From Ulota crispa (Eukaryota; Streptophyta; Bryopsida; Orthotrichales; Orthotrichaceae), in assembly GCA_963920765.1 (NCBI GenBank), contig OY987242.1, forward strand, positions 12,672,002 through 12,736,001: a DNA stretch of 64,000 nucleotides. Direction: 5' to 3'. The position numbers and the translations under genes were made by a program. This document shows, piece after piece, positions 1 through 12,557 of this stretch; within the stretch, counting starts at the first letter, position 1; every line of letters starts with the position of its first letter. The notes beneath the pieces are model-generated. The model was given only the letters and a program-made list of their open reading frames with translations. It was not told the origin of the DNA and made no database searches.

Positions 1-87
1 CGGCAATGAAGGAAAGATCACTGCTGCAGGAAATCATCGCCTCACAAGCCGAGTGCGGGAACTGAGGAGAGGAGAGGAGTGCATGTC

Positions 88-3000
88 ATGGCGGTGCGGC
101 CATTACCACTGCAGGCATGTCTGGGATTCGGAGGCACCGTGGGCAATGGTCTCATCCTGCACCCGGACAAGAAGACGCTCATCTATCCTCTCGGCACCAC
201 CATCGTGTTACGCGACAAAGTAAACAAAAAAACAAAAAAAAAACAACAACAACAACAACAACAACAATGCATTACAACTTATTACCATTAGTCCCTTACC
301 CAACCCTAAATGTCCCTAAATGTAGTCACTGTAAAACCAGTGTGCTTCTCGCCACGGGTGGTTGATGAAAAAGGTTGGTCGTGCGTGCAGGGGGACCTGA
401 CCAAGCAAGAGTTTCTGCAAGGACACAACAATCGCGTGTCATGCGTGACGGTGTCCAAAAGCGGCAAATTTCTCGCCAGCGGTCAGGTCTCGCCCATGGG
501 CTTCTCCGCCCCCATCATCGTCTGGGACTACGCCGCGCGCAAAATCCTGCACCGGCTTGTCCTCCACAAGGTCGGCGGCAATCCCTTCGCCTTTCTCGAA
601 CTCCTTGAATGTCCGATTTTCTAGCACCAAGTTGCGACTGACTGGGGAGATTCAAATGGTCGGGTATGTGCTTCAGGTGAAAATCCAGGGGCTTGATTTC
701 TCATTCGACGACGAGTTGCTGACCTCGTACGGGGGTACCGACGATTGCAAGCTGGTCATCTGGCGAACCAAAACAGGTCTCGCTTTGTTTCATAGATCGA
801 TCGAAGTTTAGTGGGAACTGGTTGCTGGATACATGATGGTGGATTTGTTGGAAATGATTGGGTGTGTGAGGATGTGGATCGATTGCCTGTTTCATGAATG
901 TGCAGGTGAGGCCATCTGTGGGAGCCCGACTCCGAATGACTACGCCATCTCTGCCAAGTGGGCTAACAACAGTCGCAACATGCTCGTCACGACGGCGGAC
1001 ATGAAGATCAACGTGTGGAGGGTGGACGCCGACAATCGGAAGCTCTATCCCGGGACTTGCGATACCGGGAAGCGCAAACGCGTCAACCAGTGCGTGGTAT
1101 GCCTTCTGCCGTTGCTCCATCACAGCTACGCCATTGAAAACTTGTTGTCACAACTGCCGGTACCTCCAGTCCAGTAATCGAATTTAGTGGTGTTACCATT
1201 GATAAAATTCATCCCACCAACACCTCAATGGTTGAAGAACGTCGTGAAATGAACCATTCTTATCCAATTCAGCACTAAGCATTTCAATTCAAAGCACTAT
1301 CACACCGTACTTAACAAATGCAACACCGTTTATACTAGGCCCAGTAAACATTCGCATGAATAATCAATAAAGGTTTGTTTGTATTCTTTATTGAACTAAT
1401 GACCTTCTAACTGAAGCAGTAGTACTCGGAAGAAGAACACTTGCTTCTTCATCGACGTGTCTTTGATCATTCACAATGCCTCAACAATGCTTGAATGAAA
1501 AAGAAAACTCCTCAGTTTTTTCTTGCCATTCCTCTAATGTAGTAACGAACTGCCCTCATAGACCAATGCTTTGCTTTCTCTTATAATGGGAGCTTCTCAC
1601 AATGTTGACACCAAAGAATCCTTTGACTTCTTTTACTTCCATTTTTTTGATGAATTCTCTTTGCCAACATTGACTTGTAGAAAATTGTGGTGCATCCTAT
1701 GAGACATACTCAAATGGTTCTTAATTTCCTCTCCTCATCTTTTGAAGATGGGTAACGGTGACGCCATTGCTTGTAAGGCGTTCCTTTGTGGGAAGAGCAC
1801 CTTAGAATGCCATTTGGAATAACTTCAGGATATTGTGAAGTTGGAATGCATGGAAACAACATTGATAATTTCATTATTATGTGTTAGAACAACACTAGTA
1901 TGTCATTTTGGTGTAGACAATAATGCCATGAGAACCGCAGGGAAGTTCAACTCTGATTCCCATTCGGAAAATGCGAATGCTTGGCACAAAATAATTTGTG
2001 CAGTATTTGCATGAATGAGAGTTGTCAAAATCAGAGAAAAAGATGCCATTTTGAACAGGGAAAGGCCCGGATAACAGAGGTGGAGGTGGAGATACCGGTG
2101 ATCGAACCGTGACTGTGGTTCTAAAGAAGCACATGCTAACAACTTGCGATGTGTTGCGGGGGGCGTGCAGGTGTTCGACGACAAGGACGAGTTCATGTAC
2201 GTGGGCACTCGAACGGGCGACGTGATGCAAGTGAGCCTGGGGCCGATGCTGTACAGGGCGGGAGGGCCGAAGCCCTTCGTCGAGATGGGCATCCTGTGCA
2301 TCCAGTTCACGCCCTTCAAGGACCTCGTCGTGGGCGGCGGCGACGGCACCGTCAACCTCATCCGCCTGCCCACCTTCAAGAACGTGAAGAGGATCAAGCT
2401 GCAGGGCGCCGTCACGTCCCTGTCCATCGCCGCCAAGGGCCCCAAGGGCAGCTTCGACGTCTACGCCGGCACGCAGATGGCGCAGATCTACCTGGTGAAG
2501 TACGACGGTGCCAAGAACACCATGGCCGCCACGCTCATCCAGCGCTGCCACTTCAACAAAATCAACGACGTCGCCTTCCCCAACAACTACAGCGACCTCT
2601 TCGCCACGGCGTCCTCGAACGACATCCGGCTCTGGAACCTCAAGGACATGAAGGAGCTGCTGCGCATCGAAGTGGCCAGCGAGGAGTGCGAGATGAAGGA
2701 CTCTCTGAACCAGGAGTGCTTCTGCTGCGCCTTCATGCCTGATGGCAAGACCATCATCAGCGGCTGGAGCGATGGCCGCATCCGCGCCTACGCTCCCCAG
2801 ACTGGCAAACTGCAGTACACCATTGTGAATGCCCATCAGAGAATGGGCGCATTCGTAGGCTCCGACAATACGGTACTCTCTCTCTCTCTCGACACCGCTG
2901 ACTGTTTCCACTGCCACTGATCCCCACTTACTATACCCGTAAAAATGGCGAGACTTCGAACACCATATTTGTTAAATTGGGAAAAAGGATACATTTTGGG

Positions 3001-6000
3001 ACTCCTAAATTCTGCTGTTTTGGTGATTTAGAGTGAAAGTAATGATGATTTCTTCAAGATCGTACATCAATGATATAGGGACTTGAAAGAAGTATCGTAG
3101 AACTCACTTTGTATTGCCAAAACACTCTCAAAAATGAAAAGTTCAAAAGTCCCAAAATGTATCCTTTTCCCAATCTGACGAATATGGTGTTTTTGCGAAT
3201 CTGGCACTTTGCTACACGCCCGTCTGAAACCTCATATATCTATACAGTCCTTGGCTTGCCACAATTTGGTGACGGTGGTGAAGTCAAACTTTGGAACTTG
3301 AACTCAAGATGGTGATCAAAACCGTTGAATTCAACTTGAAATTGAAGCTGCTTCAAATTGTAGAGGTTAGCAGCATGCTTGAAAATAATAACTTTGAATT
3401 GGAGCTGATCGTGTTCAAGGTAGAGGTGAGATGATGGGTTTAAAAAAAACCTCAACTCATGGCACTTTTCTGATAACAAGTGTTCAATGCACCTCAAAAA
3501 GGTACTTTGAAACTTTGTTATGACATATTTTAGCCATATTAGGGGCGGAGAGTGATCATGTAAATTCCATCTCTTCTTGTTCATTTTTTGTTATTTAGAG
3601 TCATATTTCAATGTGACGTTGTCCTAAGGTAGGTTTTATTTAACCCTATGGACTAGGTTGTATAAGTGCAAAATTTCTCATTGTTTATGACAATGAAGAA
3701 TCTCAATGTGAACATGTTTGTTCATGATGATAATCACTTCACACTTTGTCATAAATTGGGGATGAGCCTTCTCTTGAACTTGCAAAGATGCTTGTTATGT
3801 TGTTTTCATATTCCATGTGGAATTTTCATGAGTACATGTTTGAAGACAGTATTGAATATTGAATGAGATAAGATCTTATTGAAACAAGTAAACAGAGACT
3901 TCGTTAGTACCAATTTCGGTGTAAAACTCCTTACTCTCTTACGCTAGTTGCTTTGGGTCCTTGCAACATGTGATAACTTGAAACTGGGAACAAGGTGAAA
4001 AAAATCTGAAGTATGTTGTTAAGTTTGGGGAAGCCTGTCTGTCTTTAGAAAGTTGGAAGCTCAACTCATAAGCACTTCTTACAAAAGGGGCTAGGATTAG
4101 CTTAGCATAAGCTCAAACACTCTTTTGAGCTTCAATACATATATTAGGAATTGAATTTCATTTGATCAAAAATTGTTTGGAATCAATTTGGTTGACAGAA
4201 ATGCTTTCAAGGGGTGGCTTCAATTGCTACAACTTCAGACAGCTTGCGGATCGTCAGCGGAGGCGTTGAAGGAAACGTGAGGATTCTCAAATTCTTGATG
4301 TAGCTTACAAGAAAATTGTGTACAAGAAATGTGAGATAAGTAAATATGTAGAAATCCCCTCTACGATAACCAAGGAACACTTACTAATCCCTTGTAGTCT
4401 CATTTTTTTCTCCATGAGTATCAAAGGAAAGTTGCAAACCACAAAAAATGTCCCAAGAGAATGCAAGCAACCTTACTTTGAGTACTAGAATGAATCACAG
4501 ATTTAATCATCCAGTATTGAATTTTAATGCCTACTGGTCATGGCTTTGTTGCTCTTAGCCTTAGGAATTTCATTTTCACAAGCTGGTTTGAGAGTTTACG
4601 GTTTTGTTGCTTTTGTGTTGGGATGGGCCAGGTTCGAGTGTGGAGAATTGGCAGCCAGAGCCACTCCATGCTTGCTTCAATGAAAGCCCATACGCAGGCC
4701 TGCACTTGTCTTGCGGTACGCCCCTCAACAAGGTTAACTTTTGTGATGTATATCCAGTCAACCTTAGAGGACTAAGAGGTTCTAGAAGGTTGTTGGGTAC
4801 TAGTCAAATTGTTTTGTAGGATATTGCACGTTCAAATTTTGGGAATGTTTTGGTTGATCCCAAAGGTTCCCTTGCAAAAGGTTAATGGAGAATATCCTTC
4901 AAGTAACCACGTAATAAGAGTTACAAGTTCCTTGAAATTTGCACCTGGCATTACGAACTGTATCAGCGTTGGAGTTGAGAGGTTGAAAAGGTTACTTCCA
5001 GATTCTTACATTTAGGTTGATATGATTATGAGGGCTTGTTTTATTTTGAGCTGTTCTGTTTTCTTGTTCTCACCACCTCCAATATGGGTTTTAAATTTTG
5101 GTAGATTTCTCAGCAAAAAAAAAGCTCTCCAGTCCTTCAGAGTACAGTACTCCTTTCTCGCAGCTTTGTCAAGACTGATTTCTTGTCTTTTTCTTCAATT
5201 TCTCATGCAAGAGAGTTCATACTCGTGTTTCATACTTGTATTTTGTTACACCTAGCATAGCCAGGTTTAAAAAACAAATCCCCGACGTTTGAAATCCTTC
5301 AATGGTAGGCAATGAGAGAGTGGCACGGTGACCTTTGAAATTTGAAAATGGCAAGAAGGTTACCGGTATTCAGTGAGGAGCTAAGCTAACCAGTGAAGGT
5401 GGGGAGGTGTGGGGCAGGTGAAGAAAAACAACACCGAGTGTGTCTCGTGCAGCAACGATGGGTCGTGCATGGTTTGGGATCTCACAGTGAGTGTCGCAAT
5501 GCAGTTCTTCTTCTACTACTACTATTACTACTTCGTTTCCTCGGGCATTGCTCCCATGGACGTCTTGTAAAGATTGGTAGCTAACCTGATGATGTGAGGC
5601 GACGCAGAGGTACACGCGAAACAACAGCATGGGAGCAAGCAATTTCTTCAAGTCGGTGAATTACCATCCTGACGAGAGCCAGCTTCTCACTTGTGGCACA
5701 GATCGCAAGGTATGGAATGCCCTCAACCCTTAAACCCTTAAATCCTGAAACCCTAAAAACCCTAAAGCAGTGCAATTCTTAGAAGCATAGTTGTCTCTTC
5801 GTTTTGTAGCCGGCAGTTGATGGGTTAGTGGGCTCGTGTCAAACGAGCAGCTACGCTTCAGCAGTCTCTGCAATTTTGGATTTCAGCAACAATGATTCGT
5901 CGTGAATTTCTGCGCCTTTCCATAAGTAGAATCCGGCAAATGAAACTTGACACTAATCCATGAGAAGTGGTGAATTTCACCCTTTGAAATCCATGAAAGC

Positions 6001-9000
6001 CACCACTTTTCATGAGGTATTGGCAATCTTCGTGAGTTTGCATCTCAGTTGTGCTCGTATTGCAGTTTCATTTGTAGCAGAATGTCATGTTTATGTAATT
6101 TTGGATTGTGAAGGCAAATTTGAACCGTCAAGGTAAAATTTGGAACTATGCATGGCCATGGTGAAAAGGGAGATATTTCAGAATGCTGCGCTTTCTTTAA
6201 ACTAAAATTTCCAAGTATGAGCTGATTCTTATGAAGGGATCTTGCTTTGGTAATTGTTAGGGATCACAAACTGGCAAAGCTTCCAAAAAAATTCCACCTG
6301 ATGACATAGTTTTTACTATTTGGAACTTTGGATTGTCCAAAATTCAGTTTAAAATTGCATCACCACACAAATTTGAAGGTGGTGGAGTCTCGATGGTTGA
6401 AAATTAAATGAATAACTCCTCTAATGGTAGTTCTTGATTGCACTTGCATATCGCTACTACTACTAGGATATGATTCAAAAGGTTTGCAAACTCTAAGACT
6501 CACTTGCACAAACTTACCTTTAGGATCAAATGCACAAGCTATCTTAGGATAAAATGCACAAAATTATTCGTCTAGAGCTGATGATGGTGCTGGTTATTGG
6601 GGATTGATTGCAGCGGTCCCAATTGTGATTTTCATAAATTATCTCAGATTGCCACAAACACCTCCAAGTGTGCTCTAACTTTAAATTAAGACTAGGATTT
6701 TGTTGAAGGTTTAGAAAAGGGAAAGTTGGGAAAAGACTAGTAAGCCTTGAGGAGCGGAGGGTTGAGGGAAGATTTAGCCTTGAAGGAAGGGTTAGCCTTG
6801 AAAGAAGAATTTGAAAGAAGGATTAACCCTTCAACGTCTGAGAAGCCAGTATAATATGGGGTATTTTCTTGTATTTGGAATTGATCCACACCTATACTAC
6901 ATTTAAGATCAACAAAGAAATTGGAGAGTAGATCAATATGGTTCTAGTGAGCTACTTGAGATCCCAAATTCAAATTTCTTATTGGTAGCAAATGACAATT
7001 ATACATTAGCGTACATACGGTTCCCTATGGACATTTAAGGGTTAACCTTGAGGGAAGGTTAGTTATACTAGTAGAAAACTCCGTTCAAAACAACAAAAAA
7101 CCAACAGTTTCTTGTTGATTTGGGCACTTGCCCACGCTAATTGACTAATTTAACAGAATTCTGTAAAAAACTAAATATGTTCTGTTGATTTGGACACCAT
7201 TATCTAAATCAACATAAATTTTGGAATCTTTTGAGAATCTTTTGGGAATTTTTTGTGAATCTTTAAGAATCTGTAAGAATCTTTTGAGAATCATTGAGAA
7301 TCTTTTCAGGATTTTTAAGAATGTTTAAGAATCTTTTTGAGATTTTAGAATCTTTGAGAATATTTTAGGAATATTTGAGAATTCTTGAGAATTTTTGAGA
7401 ATAATTTGGAAATGTTCTAGGAATTTTGAAATTTTTTGAGAATTTTTGAAAATCTTTAAGAATCTTCTTAGAATCTTCCTAGAAGCTTTGAGAAGCTTTG
7501 AGAATCTTTAAGAATCCTTAGGAATATTTTGAGAATCTTTTTGGAAATTTTAAAAATCTTTGAGAATCTCTGAGAATTTTCAAGAACCTTTTTAGAATCT
7601 TTGAGAATCTTTTTAAAATCTTTATGAAATTTGTTAAAGTACTTCAAAATATTTATAGAAATAGAATCTCTTAGATTGAATTAGAATCCTTTAGGAATCT
7701 TTTTGTAATTCATCAAAATACTTTAAAATATTTTTAATAAAAATACTATTACAATAGTTTAGGTTTGTTTTTGAAATCTTTCTAGAATCTTTTTGGACCT
7801 CATTAAAATGTTTTGAAGTTTTAAAAAATAAAAGAAGTTTTCAAAAAAAATAGAAACTTTTAGAAGTTTGAGTGTACATTGACTGGTTTTATTTTCTTTA
7901 CTTTTCACAATTTGGTTAGATTTAAAATTAGCAACCTTTAAAGTCAAGTAAAAACATGACCATAATAACAAAAAAATTAATAGTTTTCTATTGATCTGGA
8001 CACTTTTGGACACAACTTCACTAATTCAACAAAACTTTGTATAAAAAGTATAACATTTTGTTGTTTTAAATACCAAAATTTCTTTACAAACAAACGTAAA
8101 AGATGCTCCTTAATTCTTTGAAAAAATCATATATGTCCCTCAAGGATTAAAAGTACCAAAAGTATCTTTCCTTTTTGTATAAATATCAACAATGCTTCTA
8201 ATATATTGGGAAAATATTAAAAATGTTCCTCAACTATTTTAAATTATTTACATCTTTGTGGTATATGATAACCAAATGTATAGTTTAATGCAAATTCTTA
8301 CAAGAAACCAAAGGTGATTTTTACATTTCAAATAACACAAGGATATATTTAACATTTCAAAATAGAAGAGCTTTTTTATTATTTTTTCAAAATAATAGGA
8401 GTATAATTGATATTCCTACAAAAAATAAGGAATATTTTTTATGTTTCAAATATTTTCAACGTAAACTTGATATTTTGAAAGACTTAAAGGGTATTTCTAG
8501 TATTTTCCTTCTATTAATAACCAAATGAATTAAAAAAAAACAATCTTGTAAAATATTTTTATAAGCTTTAAAAGATGGGAATTGATATGTGTACCACACC
8601 CTTCCAATTACTATACCACACTACGGGATAAATTTTAGATTTCTACCATCAAAAAGCTGAATTTGAAAATTTTGAATTTAGATCTGGACTTAGAGACCAT
8701 GGTATTGTCTAAAACCATAAAGAAAGTTGCAGTTCAACAACACCTAATGAAAAAGTTTAGTTAGGGAGAAAATTGCTAATTTTACTTTTGTTTGTAAAAA
8801 AAGATAAGCTTTTTCATTGGATGTTGTTGAATTGCAACTTTTTGTATGGTCCTAGACAATATCATGGTCTCTAAGTCCAAATTTGAATTCAAAATTCTCA
8901 AACTCAAATTTTTGATGGTAGAAATCTAAAATTTACTTCGGGAGTGTGATACAGTACTTCAAAGGATGTGGTTCACATATTAATGTCCTTAAAAACTATC

Positions 9001-10702
9001 CAAAACTGTTCAAAAGTCTATAAAATTTTGATTTTATAATTGCAAGGTTTTAATTCCATAACTTTTTACGATTTCATGTTATATAAAGCTATCAAATTAT
9101 GGAGGCTATTTTAACAAAATAAGATTCTTTTTACAAAAAAACTAACACTAAATAATAATCATTAATGAATCCAACCTTTGCCTGCAACAATCCTTTTGAG
9201 ATTTGTGAAGTCCAATAAAAATTTATAAACAAAATCAAAAGGATGGAAATAAACAATTTATTTAAAAATTCTAAACACCTTCTCTAATTTTAGTTCATAG
9301 CTTTTGATAAAAAGATTGAAATCCAAAAAAAAATTGTTGGAGGTGAAAGTAAAATACATTTGCCAACTTTTTTTGGTTTTAAGTTTTTTGAAAAAATGTC
9401 CTTTAATGGGCCAAAATAGCCTCCAAAGTCTATTGGGTGACTAAAAACATGAACATTTAATGTACAAATAGAATCATGGTTCTATTGTACACACATGTGG
9501 GTGCACGTGCTCTAGTGGTTGTAAAAAATGTGATAGAGTTGTGGAGTGTGAGCTTGGAGGTGGAGGTTCAAATCCCATTGCCAGCCCTCATGCTCGCGGG
9601 TGTGGGCAATTGCCCAGGGGTGTAAGTAGCTGCCTGGCCCCTTAAAAAATTTCACTTTTTTATAAAACAAAATAAAATTTTAAGAAAAAAAAATTGAAAA
9701 TTGAAAAAAAAAAAGAATTGAACAACATAAAATACATGAAAAATAACAAAAAAATCAATAAAATTTTAACAAAAAACAATAAATAATCAACAAAAAATCA
9801 ACAGATCATCAACAGAAAAATACCCAAATCAACTTGACCAAATCCACAGAAAAAATCAACAGTTTTTTGTTGAAATTCTGTTGATTTTGTGCTAAATTTT
9901 CTACTAGTGTTAGGAGGGTTTATAATTGGGAGCAAAGAGGAGCACTCCATTTTTTTCACTTGTATGTTTACACATTTGAGTCGTTCATGTGCTCCTATGT
10001 CTTCCTATACCTTTCTATAGATTTTTGTAAAATCAATACTTTTGGATAGAAGTTTTGATAAATTTAGCCACATTTGAGAACACTAGTTAAGTGTGAGAGA
10101 GATTGTGTGTAGATTACATTTTGGGACGCATACGATTGTCAACCGATACGAGTGATCGACGGCTCGCTGTCGGCGGAGATGCTGAGCATGGACGTAAGTC
10201 CAGACGGCGAGGGCTTCGTCAGTGGAGGCGGGGACCGGGAGGTGAAGCTCTGGAACTACAACGAAGGCCATTGCTACTTCGTTGGCCTTGGCCACAGCGC
10301 CGGCATCACCAAGGTAAGCCACTTCGCCACCTCACCAGAGCACGGGATGCTCTAAGTTAGAGTCAGAATCTGCATGAATTCAGAGCTTTGCCCTCAGAAA
10401 GGGACATATAGCATCTTGAAGTTTGTGGTTTGGATGTGATGGCGATGGCGATGGGGACACTAGAATGTCGAAGACAATGGTGCTGAATCTAACCCATGCT
10501 GATTGCTGGCCTCTTCTAGTACGACTTTTTCACTAGTGTGGATATGGCTGTGACGCAGATAAAGATCAGCCCTAATTTGAAGAAGATTGTGTCTGTTGGA
10601 GAGGACGGCGCCATTCTGATCTGGGACTACAGAAAACCAATCTCTGATTCGCCGCCTGATCCTAACAAGGTGACGGTGAAAAGCCCAGGCTCCCCCAAGT
10701 GA
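88..10702 (+). CDS. CFAP52: Cilia- and flagella-associated protein 52 (WD40 axonemal protein), 11 exons
   Basis: Exons read from splice sites and similarity to the CFAP52/WDR16 family: 88-219, 391-570, 677-776, 906-1096, 2171-2854, 4199-4276, 4632-4715, 5418-5486, 5608-5709, 10113-10313, 10559-10702. Joined length is about 654 residues; the human protein has about 620. Seen: family blocks such as FLQGHNNRVSC and SGQVSPMGF in exon 2, AICGSP in exon 4, ATCHF-like and FATASSNDIRLWNL blocks in exon 5, SGGGDREVKLWNYNEG in exon 10 and VSVGEDGAILIWDY in exon 11. These are WD40 blades of two beta-propellers. Known: CFAP52 sits inside the doublet microtubule at the inner A/B-tubule junction, near CFAP20, PACRG and CFAP45. 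In a plant it would act only in motile sperm. The start is the first in-frame ATG after an in-frame stop at 7-9. Exons 1 to 5 are much GC-richer than the introns. The exon 5/6 junction is the one uncertain join (see findings). Confidence 0.95.
1097..2170 (+). other. CFAP52: CFAP52 intron 4
   Basis: AT-rich intron of about 1.07 kb from a GTATGC donor to a GTGCAG acceptor. I see no coding exon or terminal inverted repeat in it. A long minus-strand frame crosses its end and exon 5, but that is only the antisense of GC-rich coding sequence. Confidence 0.7.
2855..4198 (+). other. CFAP52: CFAP52 intron 5
   Basis: Intron of about 1.3 kb. It carries scattered imperfect inverted similarity around 2945-3190 (a segment mentioning aaatgtatcc and its complement), suggesting a degraded foldback. 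No gene is visible. Its exact ends depend on the exon 5/6 junction choice. Confidence 0.55.
5720..5767 (+). repeat. Short interstitial telomere-like (CCCTAAA-type) tract
   Basis: Just after exon 9 of CFAP52 the intron reads as degenerate CCCTAAA units (cctcaaccct, taaaccctta, aaccctaaaa, accctaaagc). The plant telomere repeat is CCCTAAA/TTTAGGG. The tract is short and imperfect, so it may equally be a chance telobox-like cluster. Confidence 0.5.
6848..7045 (-). repeat. Dispersed repeat W, copy 1 (contains an empty TTAA site)
   Basis: About 200 bp in CFAP52 intron 9 are the reverse complement of 25105-25300, with shared landmarks (gggtattttcttgtatttgg; tttcttattggtagcaaatg; ccctatggacatttaa). 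The copy here reads acatTTAAgggttaacc without a break. The copy at 25.1 kb has a 0.9-kb element inserted at exactly that TTAA, so this copy serves as the unoccupied reference site. Confidence 0.75.
7205..7760. repeat. Degenerate tandem repeat of gagaatcttt units
   Basis: Dozens of imperfect 9-12 bp units close to gagaatcttt follow one another, giving a strongly T-rich plus strand. It lies in the left half of the CACTA-like element. No coding sense is apparent. Confidence 0.75.
8578..8992. mobile_element. Foldback element U, copy 1
   Basis: The left part (ttttagatttctaccatcaa ... cttagagaccatggtattgt) is inverted in the right part (acaatatcatggtctctaag ... ttgatggtagaaatctaaaa). The arms are roughly 150-190 bp and fold over most of the element. 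A related copy lies at 37926-38545. It is nested in the CACTA-like element of CFAP52 intron 9. Superfamily not determined. Confidence 0.75.
9485..9660 (+). mobile_element. SINE-like element with pol III A and B boxes
   Basis: A box-A-like tgctctagtgg (9508-9518) is followed about 46 bp later by a good B box, ggttcaaatcc (9565-9575). This is the internal RNA polymerase III promoter layout of tRNA-derived SINEs. The 3' part ends gcctggccccttaaaaaatt, in the style of plant SINE tails. The acceptor-stem and cloverleaf pairing of a real tRNA are not evident, so a SINE is preferred over a tRNA gene. Confidence 0.6.
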
Positions 10703-12557
10703 GCTCAAGCTCCGGTACATGAAACACAACAGCTGTGAAAGGTAAAACTAAAACTGATAGGTGAACCGTACCTGATCATTTCTCCAATACGGACCTTTGT
10801 AACCAATCGCAACTCACTTGCTCAGACTCATGCATTCAGTTGAACCAATAGCCTGTTAGCATGTCCCAGTGATCTCGGGGTTCTCCAGTCACTTGAGTGG
10901 TCTACAACCCCGGCATTGAGGAGTAACAAATATCTGATCTCGACAGGTTTGGCTCTTGAACCCGGTGAACTTTTGTTAGGCGAATTTCCTCCACATTTTG
11001 GTAAAGCCCAGACCCGCTTAGTTAGACAGTTTGATTGACAAAAGATTTGAAATATACTTTGATTGCAAGAGGAAGGAGGCCAATCTGTCATGGCTAACTT
11101 AACACTAACAAATTGGATGACTAAATGGAGTAATCCCCCAAATCTCTCTCAAACACATATCGGGTGCGCCAATATTTTGATGACAAATATTAGCTGGTTT
11201 TGCGGATTAAAGTGCATGCATGGATGGTTGTATCCATTTTTTCATTGCCTGCATGCATTCTAGGGTGCGTGTCGCTTGACCAATGAAAATGAATCCCTTC
11301 ACGAAACCACAGTTCTCCCCACAGCTTGTCGAGTCCTCTACTAAAGTCTTAGTTCGACTTTCGATAACTTGAAGTGGCTCAAATTGCGTATCCTGCCTTG
11401 GTGAATGTAATTTCGTGGACCTGTGTGAGGTTAATGACACGAGAAATGGATGCTCAAAAGGGATCTTTAGAGTTTAGCATTCACTAGCTGCTGCTACAAA
11501 AGGTCAAGGGTGAACCAACAAAGAGCAAGGAAGAACTTTAAATTGCCACATTGCATTTTTCTAATGCTGAGTTAACTTCCTTGCACAGAAGCCATTCTCA
11601 CAACCCTAGCCCGGAATTCGTATACTCAGCAACTACAGTATGACCTTTACTGTAATTTGCTCTTCCTCTGAAGCTTCATATCAACTTTCAAACATATGTT
11701 TACTACTGGAAAATTCTGAGGAAAGTTCTGGATGACCAAGACAAGTTGCTGCAAGACTGAGACGTTGAGTCGCAAAGACACAGCACATAGGCATATACGA
11801 ACCCCCAAATTTCGGCATATTCTTGAAAGGTGGAGATGCAAAAAGCTTGCACCGTCGCTTCAGACTGTACATGTAAGTGGGGGAGCTGTAGATACGTACA
11901 TCACTGCAGTCACCCTGCCTTGCTAGCTACCACGCTAGCTAGACAGGTGAAAAAAAGATTGCAAAAATAAAAAAAGCAACCTGAGCTACTAGAGATACTA
12001 TTTCCGAGCCGCTGTCGTATCCTCGAACTCAACAATCTGGTGCAGTGAGGAGCACCTGGTGACAAGTGAACACGTCTTGGCTCGTGAGAGAGAAGGCATG
12101 CCATTCGAAGCAAGCCGGATGTATCGGGAAAAACCCAGCCACTTTTTGGTAGTGGTTTAATGGGTGCACATCCAAATACTTCGAGGTTGAAAACCGTCTC
12201 CCTTGATAAACAAGTTTAATGCCGCATTAACGCGTGAATCGCCTACCATTATCGATAGAACACACCTGAATGGCTATATTGCTGCTGTTGCTGCAAACAT
12301 GCGAAAAGTAAATATAGTCGTCGTCGTTGTCTGCGGGGAAGAGCTGATGGAACATTCGAGCTGGGAAGTAGCCGACGAGCACTTCTGTCTCCAGCAAAAT
12401 TTGTGCAATGGTGACACACGTCACCCTCAGAGGAGGAGCACGCCAGTTCATGTCTAAAAGAAGAAAGCTTCGACGGTGTCTTTGAATGCCTGAAGTTACG
12501 AGTGCACGGCCCTTTCTATGAACAGAATTGCGACATGCATGTGGAGATCATTTGAGA
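10703..12557. other. Intergenic space between convergent CFAP52 and BBX genes
   Basis: It should hold the 3' untranslated regions of both genes. I see no convincing coding region; the small frames here lack splice context and family similarity. No terminal inverted repeat was recognised. Confidence 0.6.

Larger units (their letters stand above)
7066..9909. mobile_element. CACTA-like non-autonomous element in CFAP52 intron 9
   Basis: The left end reads tactagtagaaaa and the right end ttttctactagtg, a terminal inverted repeat of the CACTA (En/Spm) type with one changed first base. A 3-bp duplication TTA flanks it (7063-7065 and 9910-9912), the size expected for CACTA elements. Sub-terminal regions repeat short motifs such as caacagtttcttgttgattt on the left and ttttttgttgaaattctgtt on the right, also typical. 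No transposase frame is visible in 2.84 kb. It contains a degenerate repeat tract, a foldback and a SINE-like unit, annotated separately. Confidence 0.8.

Noticed and set aside
1895-2917. A 340-codon minus-strand frame overlapping CFAP52 exon 5
   Set aside because: It is the antisense of GC-rich, stop-poor coding sequence. The plus strand carries the conserved WD40 protein and correct splice sites.
9485-9660. A tRNA gene
   Set aside because: A and B boxes are present, but no convincing cloverleaf or acceptor stem could be formed by eye. A SINE is more likely.
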